Shown: piece after piece, positions 7,073-12,025 of the stretch
Numbering within the stretch: the first letter of the stretch is position 1
Layout of the letters: every line of letters starts with the position of its first letter
NCBI GenBank assembly: GCA_044356825.1
Contig: JBIKVM010000072.1
Location: 1-12,025 of the forward strand
Reading direction: 5' to 3'
Length of the DNA: 12,025 nt
Source of the DNA: JAUREX01 sp044356825
GTDB lineage: Bacteria > Pseudomonadota > Alphaproteobacteria > Rhodobacterales > Rhodobacteraceae
Notes under the pieces: model-generated
Told to the model about the DNA's origin: nothing
Database searches by the model: none
The model's input: the letters and a program-made list of their open reading frames with translations, nothing else
Position numbers and translations under genes: made by a program

Positions 7073-7477
7073 TCAGATCTCGACCCGCGCGCGAAACGAC
7101 AGATCGATCCGCCGCATCGTGCCCTGCTCGCGCCGCCGCGCCTCGGCCCGCCGGAACCAGATCCCCACGAGCCGCCCGCGCCCGAGCGCCATCTCCGCAC
7201 CCTCGAGCGCCTCCGACACCGCCGCCGCCGCCGCCTTGGCCGGGGCAAAGCCCGTCGTGCTCACGACGCTCACCGTCAGCCGGTGCTCCGCGCCCCGCCC
7301 GCTCGCGTCCGAGGCATCGAGCACGACCTCGGGCCCCAGCACGACATAAAGCTCGGGCGGCGCCCCCGGCGGCACCGCGTCAAAGATCGCCTCGCCGACC
7401 AGCGCGCCCAGCGCCGCATCGGCCCGAAGCCGGCCATAGATCGCGGCCTGCACCGCCGCCGCCGCCGCATAGCTCAT
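7073..7477 (-). CDS. g8: Tail terminator protein (g8, DUF3168)
   Basis: A 134-residue DUF3168 protein. In RcGTA this gene product is the tail terminator, a ring capping the head-proximal end of the tail tube. Features supporting the call are the alanine-rich first helix with VQAAIYGRLRADAALGALVG (near residues 9-28), the PPELYVVLGPEVVLDASDASG strand-turn region (near 40-60), and the RRIDLSFRARVEI C-terminus. Length is normal for the family. The start at 7477 overlaps the g7 stop as ATGA, so g7 and g8 are likely coupled. It ends 48 bp before g9, with a compact GC-rich hairpin beginning just after the stop. Confidence 0.93.
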   Translation of the reverse strand: MSYAAAAAVQAAIYGRLRADAALGALVGEAIFDAVPPGAPPELYVVLGPEVVLDASDASGRGAEHRLTVSVVSTTGFAPAKAAAAAVSEALEGAEMALGRGRLVGIWFRRAEARRREQGTMRRIDLSFRARVEI

Positions 7478-7812
7478 CCCCGGCCCCCTTCCTCGGCGTG
7501 ACAGACCAGATACCGCCCCTCCGGGTCGGCCTCGGCGACCGCGAGGATCGGATAGATCCGCGCCCCCTCGCGAAACCGCTGCCCCGCCACGGGCCGCGAC
7601 GGCGCCCCGACCGGCGCCCCCCGCACCATGATCCGCAGCGAAACCCGCTCGCGCGCGATCAGGTCCACCCCGACCTCGCGCCCCGCGCCCGCGGCCACCT
7701 CGGCCCAGAGCGTCCCGCGCGCCTCCCAGCGCTCGGCATAGCCGCCCGCCCCGTCCGGCACCCGCGCCGCCGCCTCGAGCACCAGCCGACGGTTGAGCCG
7801 CCGCGCCCTCAT
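7474..7812 (-). CDS. g7: Head-tail stopper / adaptor protein (g7, SPP1 gp16-like)
   Basis: A 112-residue protein of the phage head-tail adaptor family (SPP1 gp16 / TIGR01563 type), called the stopper in RcGTA. It forms the ring below the adaptor that keeps DNA in the head. It begins MRARRLNRRLVLEAAARVPDG and shows the family order of a basic N-terminal strand, the GYAERWEARGTLWAEV motif (near residues 24-39), the RERVSLRIMVR strand and a closing ILAVAEADPEGRYLVC strand. The start at 7812 overlaps the g6 stop as ATGA. An upstream in-frame ATG at 7848 would lie inside g6 and adds low-complexity sequence, so it was rejected. Confidence 0.92.
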   Translation of the reverse strand: MRARRLNRRLVLEAAARVPDGAGGYAERWEARGTLWAEVAAGAGREVGVDLIARERVSLRIMVRGAPVGAPSRPVAGQRFREGARIYPILAVAEADPEGRYLVCHAEEGGRG

Positions 7813-8408
7813 CGCGCTCCCCCGCCCAGCACGCGCACGTTGCGCCACCGCTCGATCAGCGCCGCCACCCCGAAGGGTGCCGCACCCTGCTCGATCCCCG
7901 CCTCGTGGCGGAACTCGTGGAAATGCGCGCCAAGCATCAGCACCGCCTGCCGCAGATCGGGCGGCACCGCCTCCCAGGCGGCGCCGAAACCCGCCTCGAA
8001 GTCGATTTCGGCCCGCCCGCCCGTCGGCACGGCCGGCAGCGCCGTCCCGGCCGGCACCAGCCGCGGCCGGTGCGGATCGGGCACGAGGCGCAGCCGCGCC
8101 GCATCGACCGTCACCGCCCCCCCCGCCGCATCGAGGATCCGCACCGCCTCGATCCGCCCGACCGGCGCGACCGGCAGGGTCTGCCCGCCCGCGTCGCGCC
8201 AGCCCTCAAGCTCCAGCCGGAACCCCCGCGCGATCATGGCCTTGCCCGTGCGCGCCTCGATTGCCGCGAGGGCCGCCCGCAGATATCCCACGATCAGCCC
8301 GTCCTGCAGCCCCTCGTCGCCAAAGCCCGAGCCCAGCCGCAGATGCGCCTTCATCGCCTCGATAGGCAGCGCCGCGTCGGGGACCGGCGTCCGTTCGGTC
8401 AGTCTCAT
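7809..8408 (-). CDS. g6: Head-tail adaptor / connector protein (g6, phiE125 gp8-like)
   Basis: A 199-residue head-tail connector of the phiE125 gp8 / HK97 gp6-like group (TIGR02215 type), the adaptor that docks on the portal in RcGTA. The N-terminal helices match the fold: LPIEAMKAHLRLG (14-26), then a helix with YLRAALAAIEARTGKAM (42-58). A strand-rich middle insert (about 65-140) follows, and the C-terminal helix PDLRQAVLMLGAHFHEFRHE (about 150-169) is typical of the family. The ATG at 8408 has GGAGAGAGG close upstream. The gene lies after a 144-bp gap that follows the capsid gene and holds two inverted repeats, and it is coupled to g7 by an ATGA overlap. Confidence 0.93.
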   Translation of the reverse strand: MRLTERTPVPDAALPIEAMKAHLRLGSGFGDEGLQDGLIVGYLRAALAAIEARTGKAMIARGFRLELEGWRDAGGQTLPVAPVGRIEAVRILDAAGGAVTVDAARLRLVPDPHRPRLVPAGTALPAVPTGGRAEIDFEAGFGAAWEAVPPDLRQAVLMLGAHFHEFRHEAGIEQGAAPFGVAALIERWRNVRVLGGGAR

Positions 8409-8434
8409 CGCCTCTCTCCGCAGGATGAATGGGT

Positions 8435-8509
8435 GCGGGCGCGCGCTCCGACGCCGCTCGTCCGGAGGTGGAGCAGCTAGACGACGCCCCAGTTCCGGCG
8501 CGCGCCCGC
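8435..8509 (-). repeat. 12-bp inverted repeat between g5 and g6
   Basis: GCGGGCGCGCGC (8435-8446, plus strand) and GCGCGCGCCCGC (8498-8509) are perfect inverse complements 51 bp apart. Transcribed, they would form a long-range hairpin directly after the capsid stem-loop and ahead of the g6 ribosome-binding site. The GC-only content makes chance matches easier, so confidence in function is limited. Confidence 0.5.
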
Positions 8510-8510
8510 C

Positions 8511-8542
8511 CTTGCGCCCGGTGCCAGGGGCACGGGCGCAAG
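8511..8542 (-). promoter_or_regulatory. Strong stem-loop just downstream of the capsid stop codon
   Basis: On the minus strand CTTGCGCCCGTGCC and GGCACCGGGCGCAAG pair over 14 bp with one bulged G and a three-base CCT loop. The structure begins 10 bases after the g5 TGA. No T-run follows, so it is not a standard intrinsic terminator; it fits a partial terminator, a processing site, or a 3'-end stabiliser that raises capsid messenger relative to the genes behind it. Function is inference. Confidence 0.6.
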
Positions 8543-8552
8543 ACCGTCGCGA

Positions 8553-9749
8553 TCAGCTCGTCGCAAACTTCAGCAGCTTGATCGCGGCAAAGTCGCTCAC
8601 GTCGCCGCCGACGCGCTTGGTCGCGTAGAAGAGCACATGCGGCTTGGCCGAGAACGGATCGCGCAGCACGCGCAGGTCCGGGCGCTCGGCGATGGTGTAG
8701 CCCGCGCGGAAATCGCCGAAGGCCACCGCATAGGCATTGGCGCCGATGTCGGGCATGTCCTCGGCGATCAGCACCGGATAGCCCATCAGGCGCGCGGGTT
8801 CCCCCGCCTGCAGCCCGTCCGACCACAGGAAGCGGCCGTCCGCGTCCTTCATCTTGCGCACCGCACCCGCGGTCTTCGAGTTCATCACGAAGTTCGCATT
8901 CGCCCGATAGCTCGCATCGAGCGCATAGACGAGATCGACGATCGCATCGGCCGCGTTCGCCGTCGCGAAATCGCCCGCAGCCCCGGTCACGACATAGCCG
9001 AGCCGCCCCCACTGCCAGCCGCTCTCGGCGACCTTGGCATGGTCGAGAAACCCGCGCGGCTTGTCGGCGCCATCGCCCGCGACAAAGGCCGCCGCCTCGG
9101 CGCGCGCGAATTTGTCCGCGATCCGCCCCGCAAGCCACCCCTCGATGTCGAAGGCGCTGTCGTCCAGAAGCCGCTGGCTCGCCTTCGGCATCGCCGACAG
9201 CTCATGAAGCGCGATCGAGATGCGCTCGATCTGCGGCCCGTCCGTCTCGGCCACCGCCCCCGTCTCGCTCGCCCAGCCCGAACCGACATCGCCATGATCG
9301 ACGAGCACATCGAACGACGTCGCCTCGACCTGCACGACATTGGCGATCGCGCGCAGCGAGGCCGTCGAGGTCAGCACCGACCGGATCGTGTCGGCCGTCT
9401 GCGGATCGACGAGATAGCCCCCCTCCGCCGCCACCTGGGTGTTGAGGCCCTTGCCCTCGAGGACAAGCCCCCGCAGCCCGTCGTCATCGCCGTTGCGCAG
9501 ATAGGCGTCGAACGCCTTGCGATGCGGCACCTCGATATCGGCCGCCATCGACAGGGCGGGTCGGGCAAAGCCCGTGGTCTTGCGATCCAGCATGGTCAGT
9601 CGCTCTTCCTGTTGAAACAGACGGGATTTGATCTCGGACTGAAAGCCCGAGAACTCGTTCAGAAATTGCACCACGGCGGCATCCGCCCCCGCGGCCTCGT
9701 CCTCGGGCGCGGGGCATGCGCCCGCCGCCCGGACCCTCGTCTCGGTCAT
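8553..9749 (-). CDS. g5: Major capsid protein, HK97 fold (g5)
   Basis: A 398-residue HK97-family major capsid protein. Residues of about 25-60 form a charged helical segment resembling the delta (scaffold) domain removed in HK97-type heads. Maturation cleavage is predicted near Lys100, where LEGK is followed by GLNTQVAAEGGYLVDP, leaving about 298 residues; the RcGTA capsid is processed at a similar place. Later motifs include WASETGAVAETDGP (near 159-172), GDGADKPRGFLDH and the C-terminal VGGDVSDFAAIKLLKFATS. The ATG at 9749 is preceded by GAGGTGA at good spacing, after a short A/C-rich leader. The protease gene ends 32 bp upstream, and a strong stem-loop follows 10 bp after the stop. Many copies per particle imply the highest translation demand in the operon. 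Confidence 0.97.
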   Translation of the reverse strand: MTETRVRAAGACPAPEDEAAGADAAVVQFLNEFSGFQSEIKSRLFQQEERLTMLDRKTTGFARPALSMAADIEVPHRKAFDAYLRNGDDDGLRGLVLEGKGLNTQVAAEGGYLVDPQTADTIRSVLTSTASLRAIANVVQVEATSFDVLVDHGDVGSGWASETGAVAETDGPQIERISIALHELSAMPKASQRLLDDSAFDIEGWLAGRIADKFARAEAAAFVAGDGADKPRGFLDHAKVAESGWQWGRLGYVVTGAAGDFATANAADAIVDLVYALDASYRANANFVMNSKTAGAVRKMKDADGRFLWSDGLQAGEPARLMGYPVLIAEDMPDIGANAYAVAFGDFRAGYTIAERPDLRVLRDPFSAKPHVLFYATKRVGGDVSDFAAIKLLKFATS

Positions 9750-9762
9750 GGTTCACCTCGAT

Positions 9763-9778
9763 GTGGATGGGTGGATGG
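9763..9778 (-). repeat. Tandem 8-bp repeat in the capsid gene leader
   Basis: Two adjacent copies of CCATCCAC (minus strand) lie between the g4 stop and the capsid ribosome-binding site. The leader is nearly G-free, so it should stay unpaired, unlike almost every other stretch of this GC-rich operon. Confidence 0.6.
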
Positions 9779-9781
9779 GCC

Positions 9782-10336
9782 TCAGCGGCCCGCAAGCTCC
9801 CGGCGCGCCCCGGCAAGGGCCGCCGTCAGCATCCTCAGCAGGTCGAGCCGGACCCCGGCCTTGCCCTCGACCCGCGCCTCGGGCAGCATCGGGAAGGTCA
9901 CGAGCGACACCTCCCACAGATCGATCTCGATCAGCGCCCGCCGCCCCGACGCATCACGCGCCGCGCGGATTGTGCGGAACCCGATCGACAGCCCGTCGAC
10001 TGCCCCCGCCCCGATCAGCGCCGCCGCCTCGCGCGCCCGCGCCACCTCGGGCAGCAGCCGCCCCGCGACCCGCAGCCCCCGCTCGTCCTCGACGACCTCG
10101 TCCCAGACCCCGATCGGCTGCGTCGCATCGTGCTGCCAGAGCATCTTGACGGCCCGCCCCTCGGCCCGCAGCCGCGCGAGCGAGCGCGCGTAAGCCCCCG
10201 GCATCACGACATCCCCGCCCTGGTCGGGCAGGCCAAAGAGGCTCGCATAGCCCGCGATCCGCGCCCCCTCGTCCACGACCAGCCCCGCCTCGGGCCGGTG
10301 GAACTTGCGCTCGAGCGCGTCCATCCCCTCAACCAT
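9782..10336 (-). CDS. g4: Prohead maturation protease, S78 family (g4)
   Basis: A 184-residue HK97-type prohead protease (peptidase family S78) that trims the capsid protein scaffold domain before DNA packaging. The catalytic set is visible: His69 in KMLWQHDATQPIG, Ser117 in VDGLSIGFRT, and an acidic Glu142 in LWEVSLVTFP. An N-terminal substrate-like strand (IAGYASLFGLPDQGGDVVMPG, residues 27-47) is also typical. I chose the ATG at 10336 because AGGTAGGG lies five bases upstream and overlaps the g3.5 TAG stop. The ATG at 10324 (MDALERKF) is possible from family comparison but its purine tract directly abuts it. It directly precedes its substrate gene g5. Confidence 0.95.
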   Translation of the reverse strand: MVEGMDALERKFHRPEAGLVVDEGARIAGYASLFGLPDQGGDVVMPGAYARSLARLRAEGRAVKMLWQHDATQPIGVWDEVVEDERGLRVAGRLLPEVARAREAAALIGAGAVDGLSIGFRTIRAARDASGRRALIEIDLWEVSLVTFPMLPEARVEGKAGVRLDLLRMLTAALAGARRELAGR

Positions 10337-10341
10337 CGCAT

Positions 10342-10349
10342 CCCTACCT
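10342..10349 (-). promoter_or_regulatory. Ribosome-binding site of g4 overlapping the g3.5 stop
   Basis: AGGTAGGG lies five bases before the ATG at 10336 and contains the TAG stop of g3.5, so ribosomes ending g3.5 would sit on the g4 initiation site. It favours 10336 over the internal ATG at 10324. Confidence 0.7.
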
Positions 10350-10589
10350 TTCCGCCGCCCGGATGAGCACCTCGACCCCCTGCGCCAGCAGAAAGGCCGC
10401 CACCCCATAGACCCCGACCCAGATCCGCTTCTCCAGCCGCTCGAGCATCCGCTCGATCTGCCCGAAGCGGTATTCGAGCGCGCTCCACCGCTCTTCCGCG
10501 ACGCGCTCGTTGGCCTCGATCCGCGCCTGCGCGGCATCGAAGCTGTCATAGAGAAACCGCGATCCCCCCGCCTCGCGCCGCCCGCTCAT
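10344..10589 (-). CDS. g3.5: GTA head formation protein, rcc01685 family (g3.5)
   Basis: An 81-residue protein corresponding to the small gene between portal and protease in RcGTA, known there as a head formation protein; its precise mechanism is not known to me. The sequence has RFLYDSFDAAQARIEANERV near residues 11-30, then a charged helix or coiled coil to about residue 54 (WSALEYRFGQIERMLERLEK). A probable single transmembrane or hydrophobic helix follows at about 56-76 (IWVGVYGVAAFLLAQGVEVLI, net uncharged apart from one Glu). A short tail ends RAAER. The start at 10589 overlaps the portal stop as ATGA. The stop (TAG) is part of the ribosome-binding site of g4, seven bases before that gene. 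Confidence 0.9.
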   Translation of the reverse strand: MSGRREAGGSRFLYDSFDAAQARIEANERVAEERWSALEYRFGQIERMLERLEKRIWVGVYGVAAFLLAQGVEVLIRAAER

Positions 10590-11761
10590 GGCCCCTCCGC
10601 GATCCGCGGCAGGCCGAGTGCCGCGCGCTTCTCGGCCTCGGTCAGAAAGTCCGCCGCCCCCACCCGCGCCCATTGCTGGTCGCGCTCAACCGCCAGCGCC
10701 GGCACCTGGTCGAGATCGGGGCGCAACTCCACCGCCTCGCCCGTGAACCCCGACAGCCAGTGCCCGACCGCCGCCGTCACCTTGGCCACGAGCGGCAGCA
10801 CCGTCAGCCGATAGAAGGCCCGGTTGGCCTCCTGGTAATTGGCATAGGTCGCATCGCCCGGGATCCCGATCAGCATCGGCGGCACCCCGAACGCGATCGC
10901 GATCTCGCGCGCTGCCGCCTCCTTCGTCTTCTGGAACTCCATGTCCGAGGGGCTGAACCCCATCGGCTTCCAGTCGAGCCCCCCCTCGAGCAGCATCGGC
11001 CGCCCGGCGTTGCGCGCCCCCTGGTGGTGCGCCTCCATCTCCTCGACCAGCCGCGCATACTGGTCCGAGGTCAGCGTCGCCCCCCCCTCGCCGCGATAGA
11101 CGATCGCGCCCGAGGGCCGCGCGGCATTGTCGAGCAACGCCTTCGACCAGCGCGAGGCCGCATTGTGCACATCGATCGCCGTCGCCGCCGCCTGCATGGG
11201 CGAAAGCCCGTAATGATCGTCCTGCGGATGAAAGGCGCGGATGTGGCAGACCGGCGCCGCCCACCCCGTCATGTCGAAACGATGCCGCCGCGTCCCGACG
11301 GTGTAGTCATAGGCGACCGGCCAGCCATCCGCCCCGGGCACGAGGCTCATGCGGTCCGAGCGCAGCACATGCAACTCGGCCGGCACCCCGCCCCCCGCCA
11401 CCCCCGCCACCGCCTCCAGATAGGCGTTCCCCGACAGGAGGATCTGCGCATAGACCGCCTCGAACAGCTCCGCCTTCCCCTGCGCCGGATTGGGCCGGCG
11501 GATCAGCGTCAGCACCGGATGCGCCTCATAGCGCCGCTCGGCATCCTGCAAGATCAGCGGCAGCGCCGCCGCCGCCTCCGCGATGAGCTTCACCGCCCGG
11601 AACCCGACCGGATTGCCCAGAAACCCGCCCCGCGTCAGCGTGCCGGTGTCGCGCGCGCTCCACACCGCCCGGCCGGCGCCATGAAAGGCCACCACCGCCC
11701 CGGCCGCCGAGGCCTTGCCCTCGGGCGCCGCGCGCCCCCCCCGCCGCAGGAAATCGAACAT
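10586..11761 (-). CDS. g3: Portal protein, HK97 family (g3)
   Basis: A 391-residue HK97-type portal protein. It forms the ring at one capsid vertex through which terminase drives DNA and on which the adaptor g6 docks. Family motifs appear in order: NPVGFRAVKLIAEAAAALPL (50-69), LLSGNAYLEAV (108-118), YGLSPMQAAATAIDVHNAAS (184-203), then WKPMGFSPSDMEFQKTKEAA (264-283), IAFGVPPMLIGIPGD (288-302) and YANYQEANRAFY (306-317). The ATG at 11761 has GAGAGGAG seven bases upstream. A TTG-initiated extension to 11851 encodes low-complexity sequence in the terminase-portal gap and was rejected. The short C-terminus (TEAEKRAALGLPRI) is normal for compact GTA portals. Confidence 0.96.
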   Translation of the reverse strand: MFDFLRRGGRAAPEGKASAAGAVVAFHGAGRAVWSARDTGTLTRGGFLGNPVGFRAVKLIAEAAAALPLILQDAERRYEAHPVLTLIRRPNPAQGKAELFEAVYAQILLSGNAYLEAVAGVAGGGVPAELHVLRSDRMSLVPGADGWPVAYDYTVGTRRHRFDMTGWAAPVCHIRAFHPQDDHYGLSPMQAAATAIDVHNAASRWSKALLDNAARPSGAIVYRGEGGATLTSDQYARLVEEMEAHHQGARNAGRPMLLEGGLDWKPMGFSPSDMEFQKTKEAAAREIAIAFGVPPMLIGIPGDATYANYQEANRAFYRLTVLPLVAKVTAAVGHWLSGFTGEAVELRPDLDQVPALAVERDQQWARVGAADFLTEAEKRAALGLPRIAEGP

Positions 11762-11768
11762 CGCCGCA

Positions 11769-11776
11769 CTCCTCTC
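11769..11776 (-). promoter_or_regulatory. Ribosome-binding site deciding the g3 start
   Basis: GAGAGGAG on the minus strand lies seven bases before the ATG at 11761. It settles the portal start against the longer TTG-initiated reading from 11851. Confidence 0.8.
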
Positions 11777-11834
11777 GCACGCGGACAACCGGCCGCAGCG
11801 CCCGGCCAGTCCCCGGCCTGCGCCCCGCACCCCG

Positions 11835-11875
11835 CCATCTTCTGCCGCCAAATATCCCCGCCGGAGGCACCCCCC
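11835..11875 (-). repeat. Candidate Rhodobacterales extragenic repeat element
   Basis: The minus strand reads GGTGCCTCCGGCGGGGATAT followed by TTGGCGGCAGAAGATGG. From memory, near-identical strings (CCTCCGGCGGGGATATTTGG) recur many times between genes in Rhodobacterales genomes. Its AT-rich centre and a self-complementary CCGGCGG-type core differ from the surrounding coding DNA. Multi-copy status cannot be shown from this window because only one copy is present. Confidence 0.45.
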
Positions 11876-11888
11876 GGCCGGGCACCCC
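11866..11888 (-). repeat. 8-bp direct repeat GGGGTGCC after the terminase stop
   Basis: GGGGTGCC occurs at 11881-11888 and again at 11866-11873 on the minus strand, separated by a short stretch of the 10-bp palindrome CCCGGCCGGG (11873-11882). The second copy leads into the candidate extragenic element. It may be a boundary scar or chance in GC-rich DNA. Confidence 0.5.
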
Positions 11889-11890
11889 GC

Positions 11891-12025
11891 TCAGAGCACC
11901 CGCACCCGCGGCCGGCGCCATCCCGCCGCCGGGTCGATCATCAGGTCGTGCAGCGCCCAGACCAGCGCATCGACGCGGTCGGGGCTGCCGCGCCCCTCGT
12001 AGCCCTGCACCGTCATGCGGCACAT
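11891..12025 (-). CDS. g2: GTA terminase large subunit, C-terminal fragment (g2; 5' part outside window)
   Basis: The right edge of the window cuts this gene; only its last 44 codons and TGA stop are present. The visible peptide includes GYEGRGSPDRVDALVWALHD, the conserved end of the nuclease domain of phage and GTA terminase large subunits, where the Asp of SPDRVDALVWA contributes to the metal site in relatives. It is followed by a short basic tail ending WRRPRVRVL. The frame runs unbroken to the edge. In RcGTA this ATPase-nuclease packages host DNA by the headful route and is encoded just before the portal, as here. The stop is followed by a 129-bp gap before g3. Confidence 0.92.
   Translation of the reverse strand: MCRMTVQGYEGRGSPDRVDALVWALHDLMIDPAAGWRRPRVRVL

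Larger units (their letters stand above)
11762..11890. other. 129-bp terminase-portal intergenic region
   Basis: This gap separates g2 from g3 and contains no coding sequence I can support. Read on the minus strand it begins with two copies of GGGGTGCC and continues into an element reading GCCTCCGGCGGGGATATTTG, then GC-rich sequence with short inverted repeats, and ends in the g3 ribosome-binding site. No clear -35/-10 promoter pair is seen. Confidence 0.7.

Noticed and set aside
5843..7501. Plus-strand open frame of 552 codons opposite g8 to g11
   Set aside because: It runs across five minus-strand genes and encodes Arg/Pro/Ser-rich sequence; an antisense shadow.
8511..8542. Calling the post-capsid stem-loop a Rho-independent terminator
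   Set aside because: No T-run follows the stem on the minus strand, and seven or more essential downstream genes in the same direction have no visible promoter of their own.
8637..10193. Plus-strand open frame of 518 codons opposite capsid and protease
   Set aside because: Arginine-rich composition, opposite strongly conserved g5 and g4; no support as a gene.
10586..11851. Longer portal reading beginning at a TTG at 11851
   Set aside because: The extra 30 residues are low complexity and lie in the non-coding gap; the ATG at 11761 has a good ribosome-binding site and the family's N-terminus.
11526..12023. Minus-strand frame of 165 codons over the terminase-portal junction
   Set aside because: It uses a different frame from both g2 and g3, is Gly/Ala/Arg-rich and covers the intergenic gap; the terminase end is clear in another frame.
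1..12025. tRNA genes, CRISPR arrays, insertion sequences or attachment sites
   Set aside because: No cloverleaf-like sequence, regularly spaced repeats, transposase motif or terminal inverted repeats with target duplication were seen.

Overview
The window is a very GC-rich stretch (well over 65% by eye, codon third positions almost always G or C) in which every credible gene lies on the minus strand. Read right to left, it is the structural operon of a gene transfer agent (GTA) of the Rhodobacter capsulatus type, collinear with the RcGTA order from g2 to g15. An alphaproteobacterium of the order Rhodobacterales is the likely host. This rests on protein similarity recalled from knowledge of the family; no database was searched.

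Layout in transcription order: the last 44 codons of the terminase large subunit (g2, cut by the right edge); a 129-bp gap; portal (g3); a small membrane-anchored head-formation protein (g3.5); S78 prohead protease (g4); HK97-fold major capsid protein (g5); a 144-bp gap rich in inverted repeats; adaptor (g6), stopper (g7), tail terminator (g8); major tail tube protein (g9); two small tail-assembly-chaperone-like genes (g10, g10.1); short tape measure (g11); distal tail protein (g12); hub (g13, GTG start); NlpC/P60 peptidase (g14); and the very long tail-tip 'megatron' (g15), whose frame is open from its ATG at 3470 to the left edge, so its 3' end is missing.

The genes form one assembly line. 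Terminase packages DNA through the portal into a capsid matured by the protease. The adaptor, stopper and terminator join head to tail. The tube, chaperones and tape measure build a short tail. The distal tail, hub, peptidase and megatron form the baseplate that meets the cell envelope. No integrase, repressor, replication gene, lysis gene, insertion sequence, tRNA or CRISPR array is seen. No promoter is evident either, as expected inside a long operon whose promoter would lie upstream of g1, to the right of the window. All visible genes look intact.

The less ordinary signals are between genes: a strong stem-loop just after the capsid stop, followed by a second long inverted repeat; an 18-bp-period duplication carrying the g14 stop codon just before g15; an extragenic element in the terminase-portal gap that resembles a repeat I recall from Rhodobacterales genomes; and a graded pattern of overlaps and gaps suggesting tuning of protein ratios. 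Within proteins, a gpL-like four-cysteine pattern in the hub and a glycine-zipper start plus two TIM-barrel glutamates in the megatron deserve attention. I found no evidence of a wholly new system; this is a well-preserved member of a known one.
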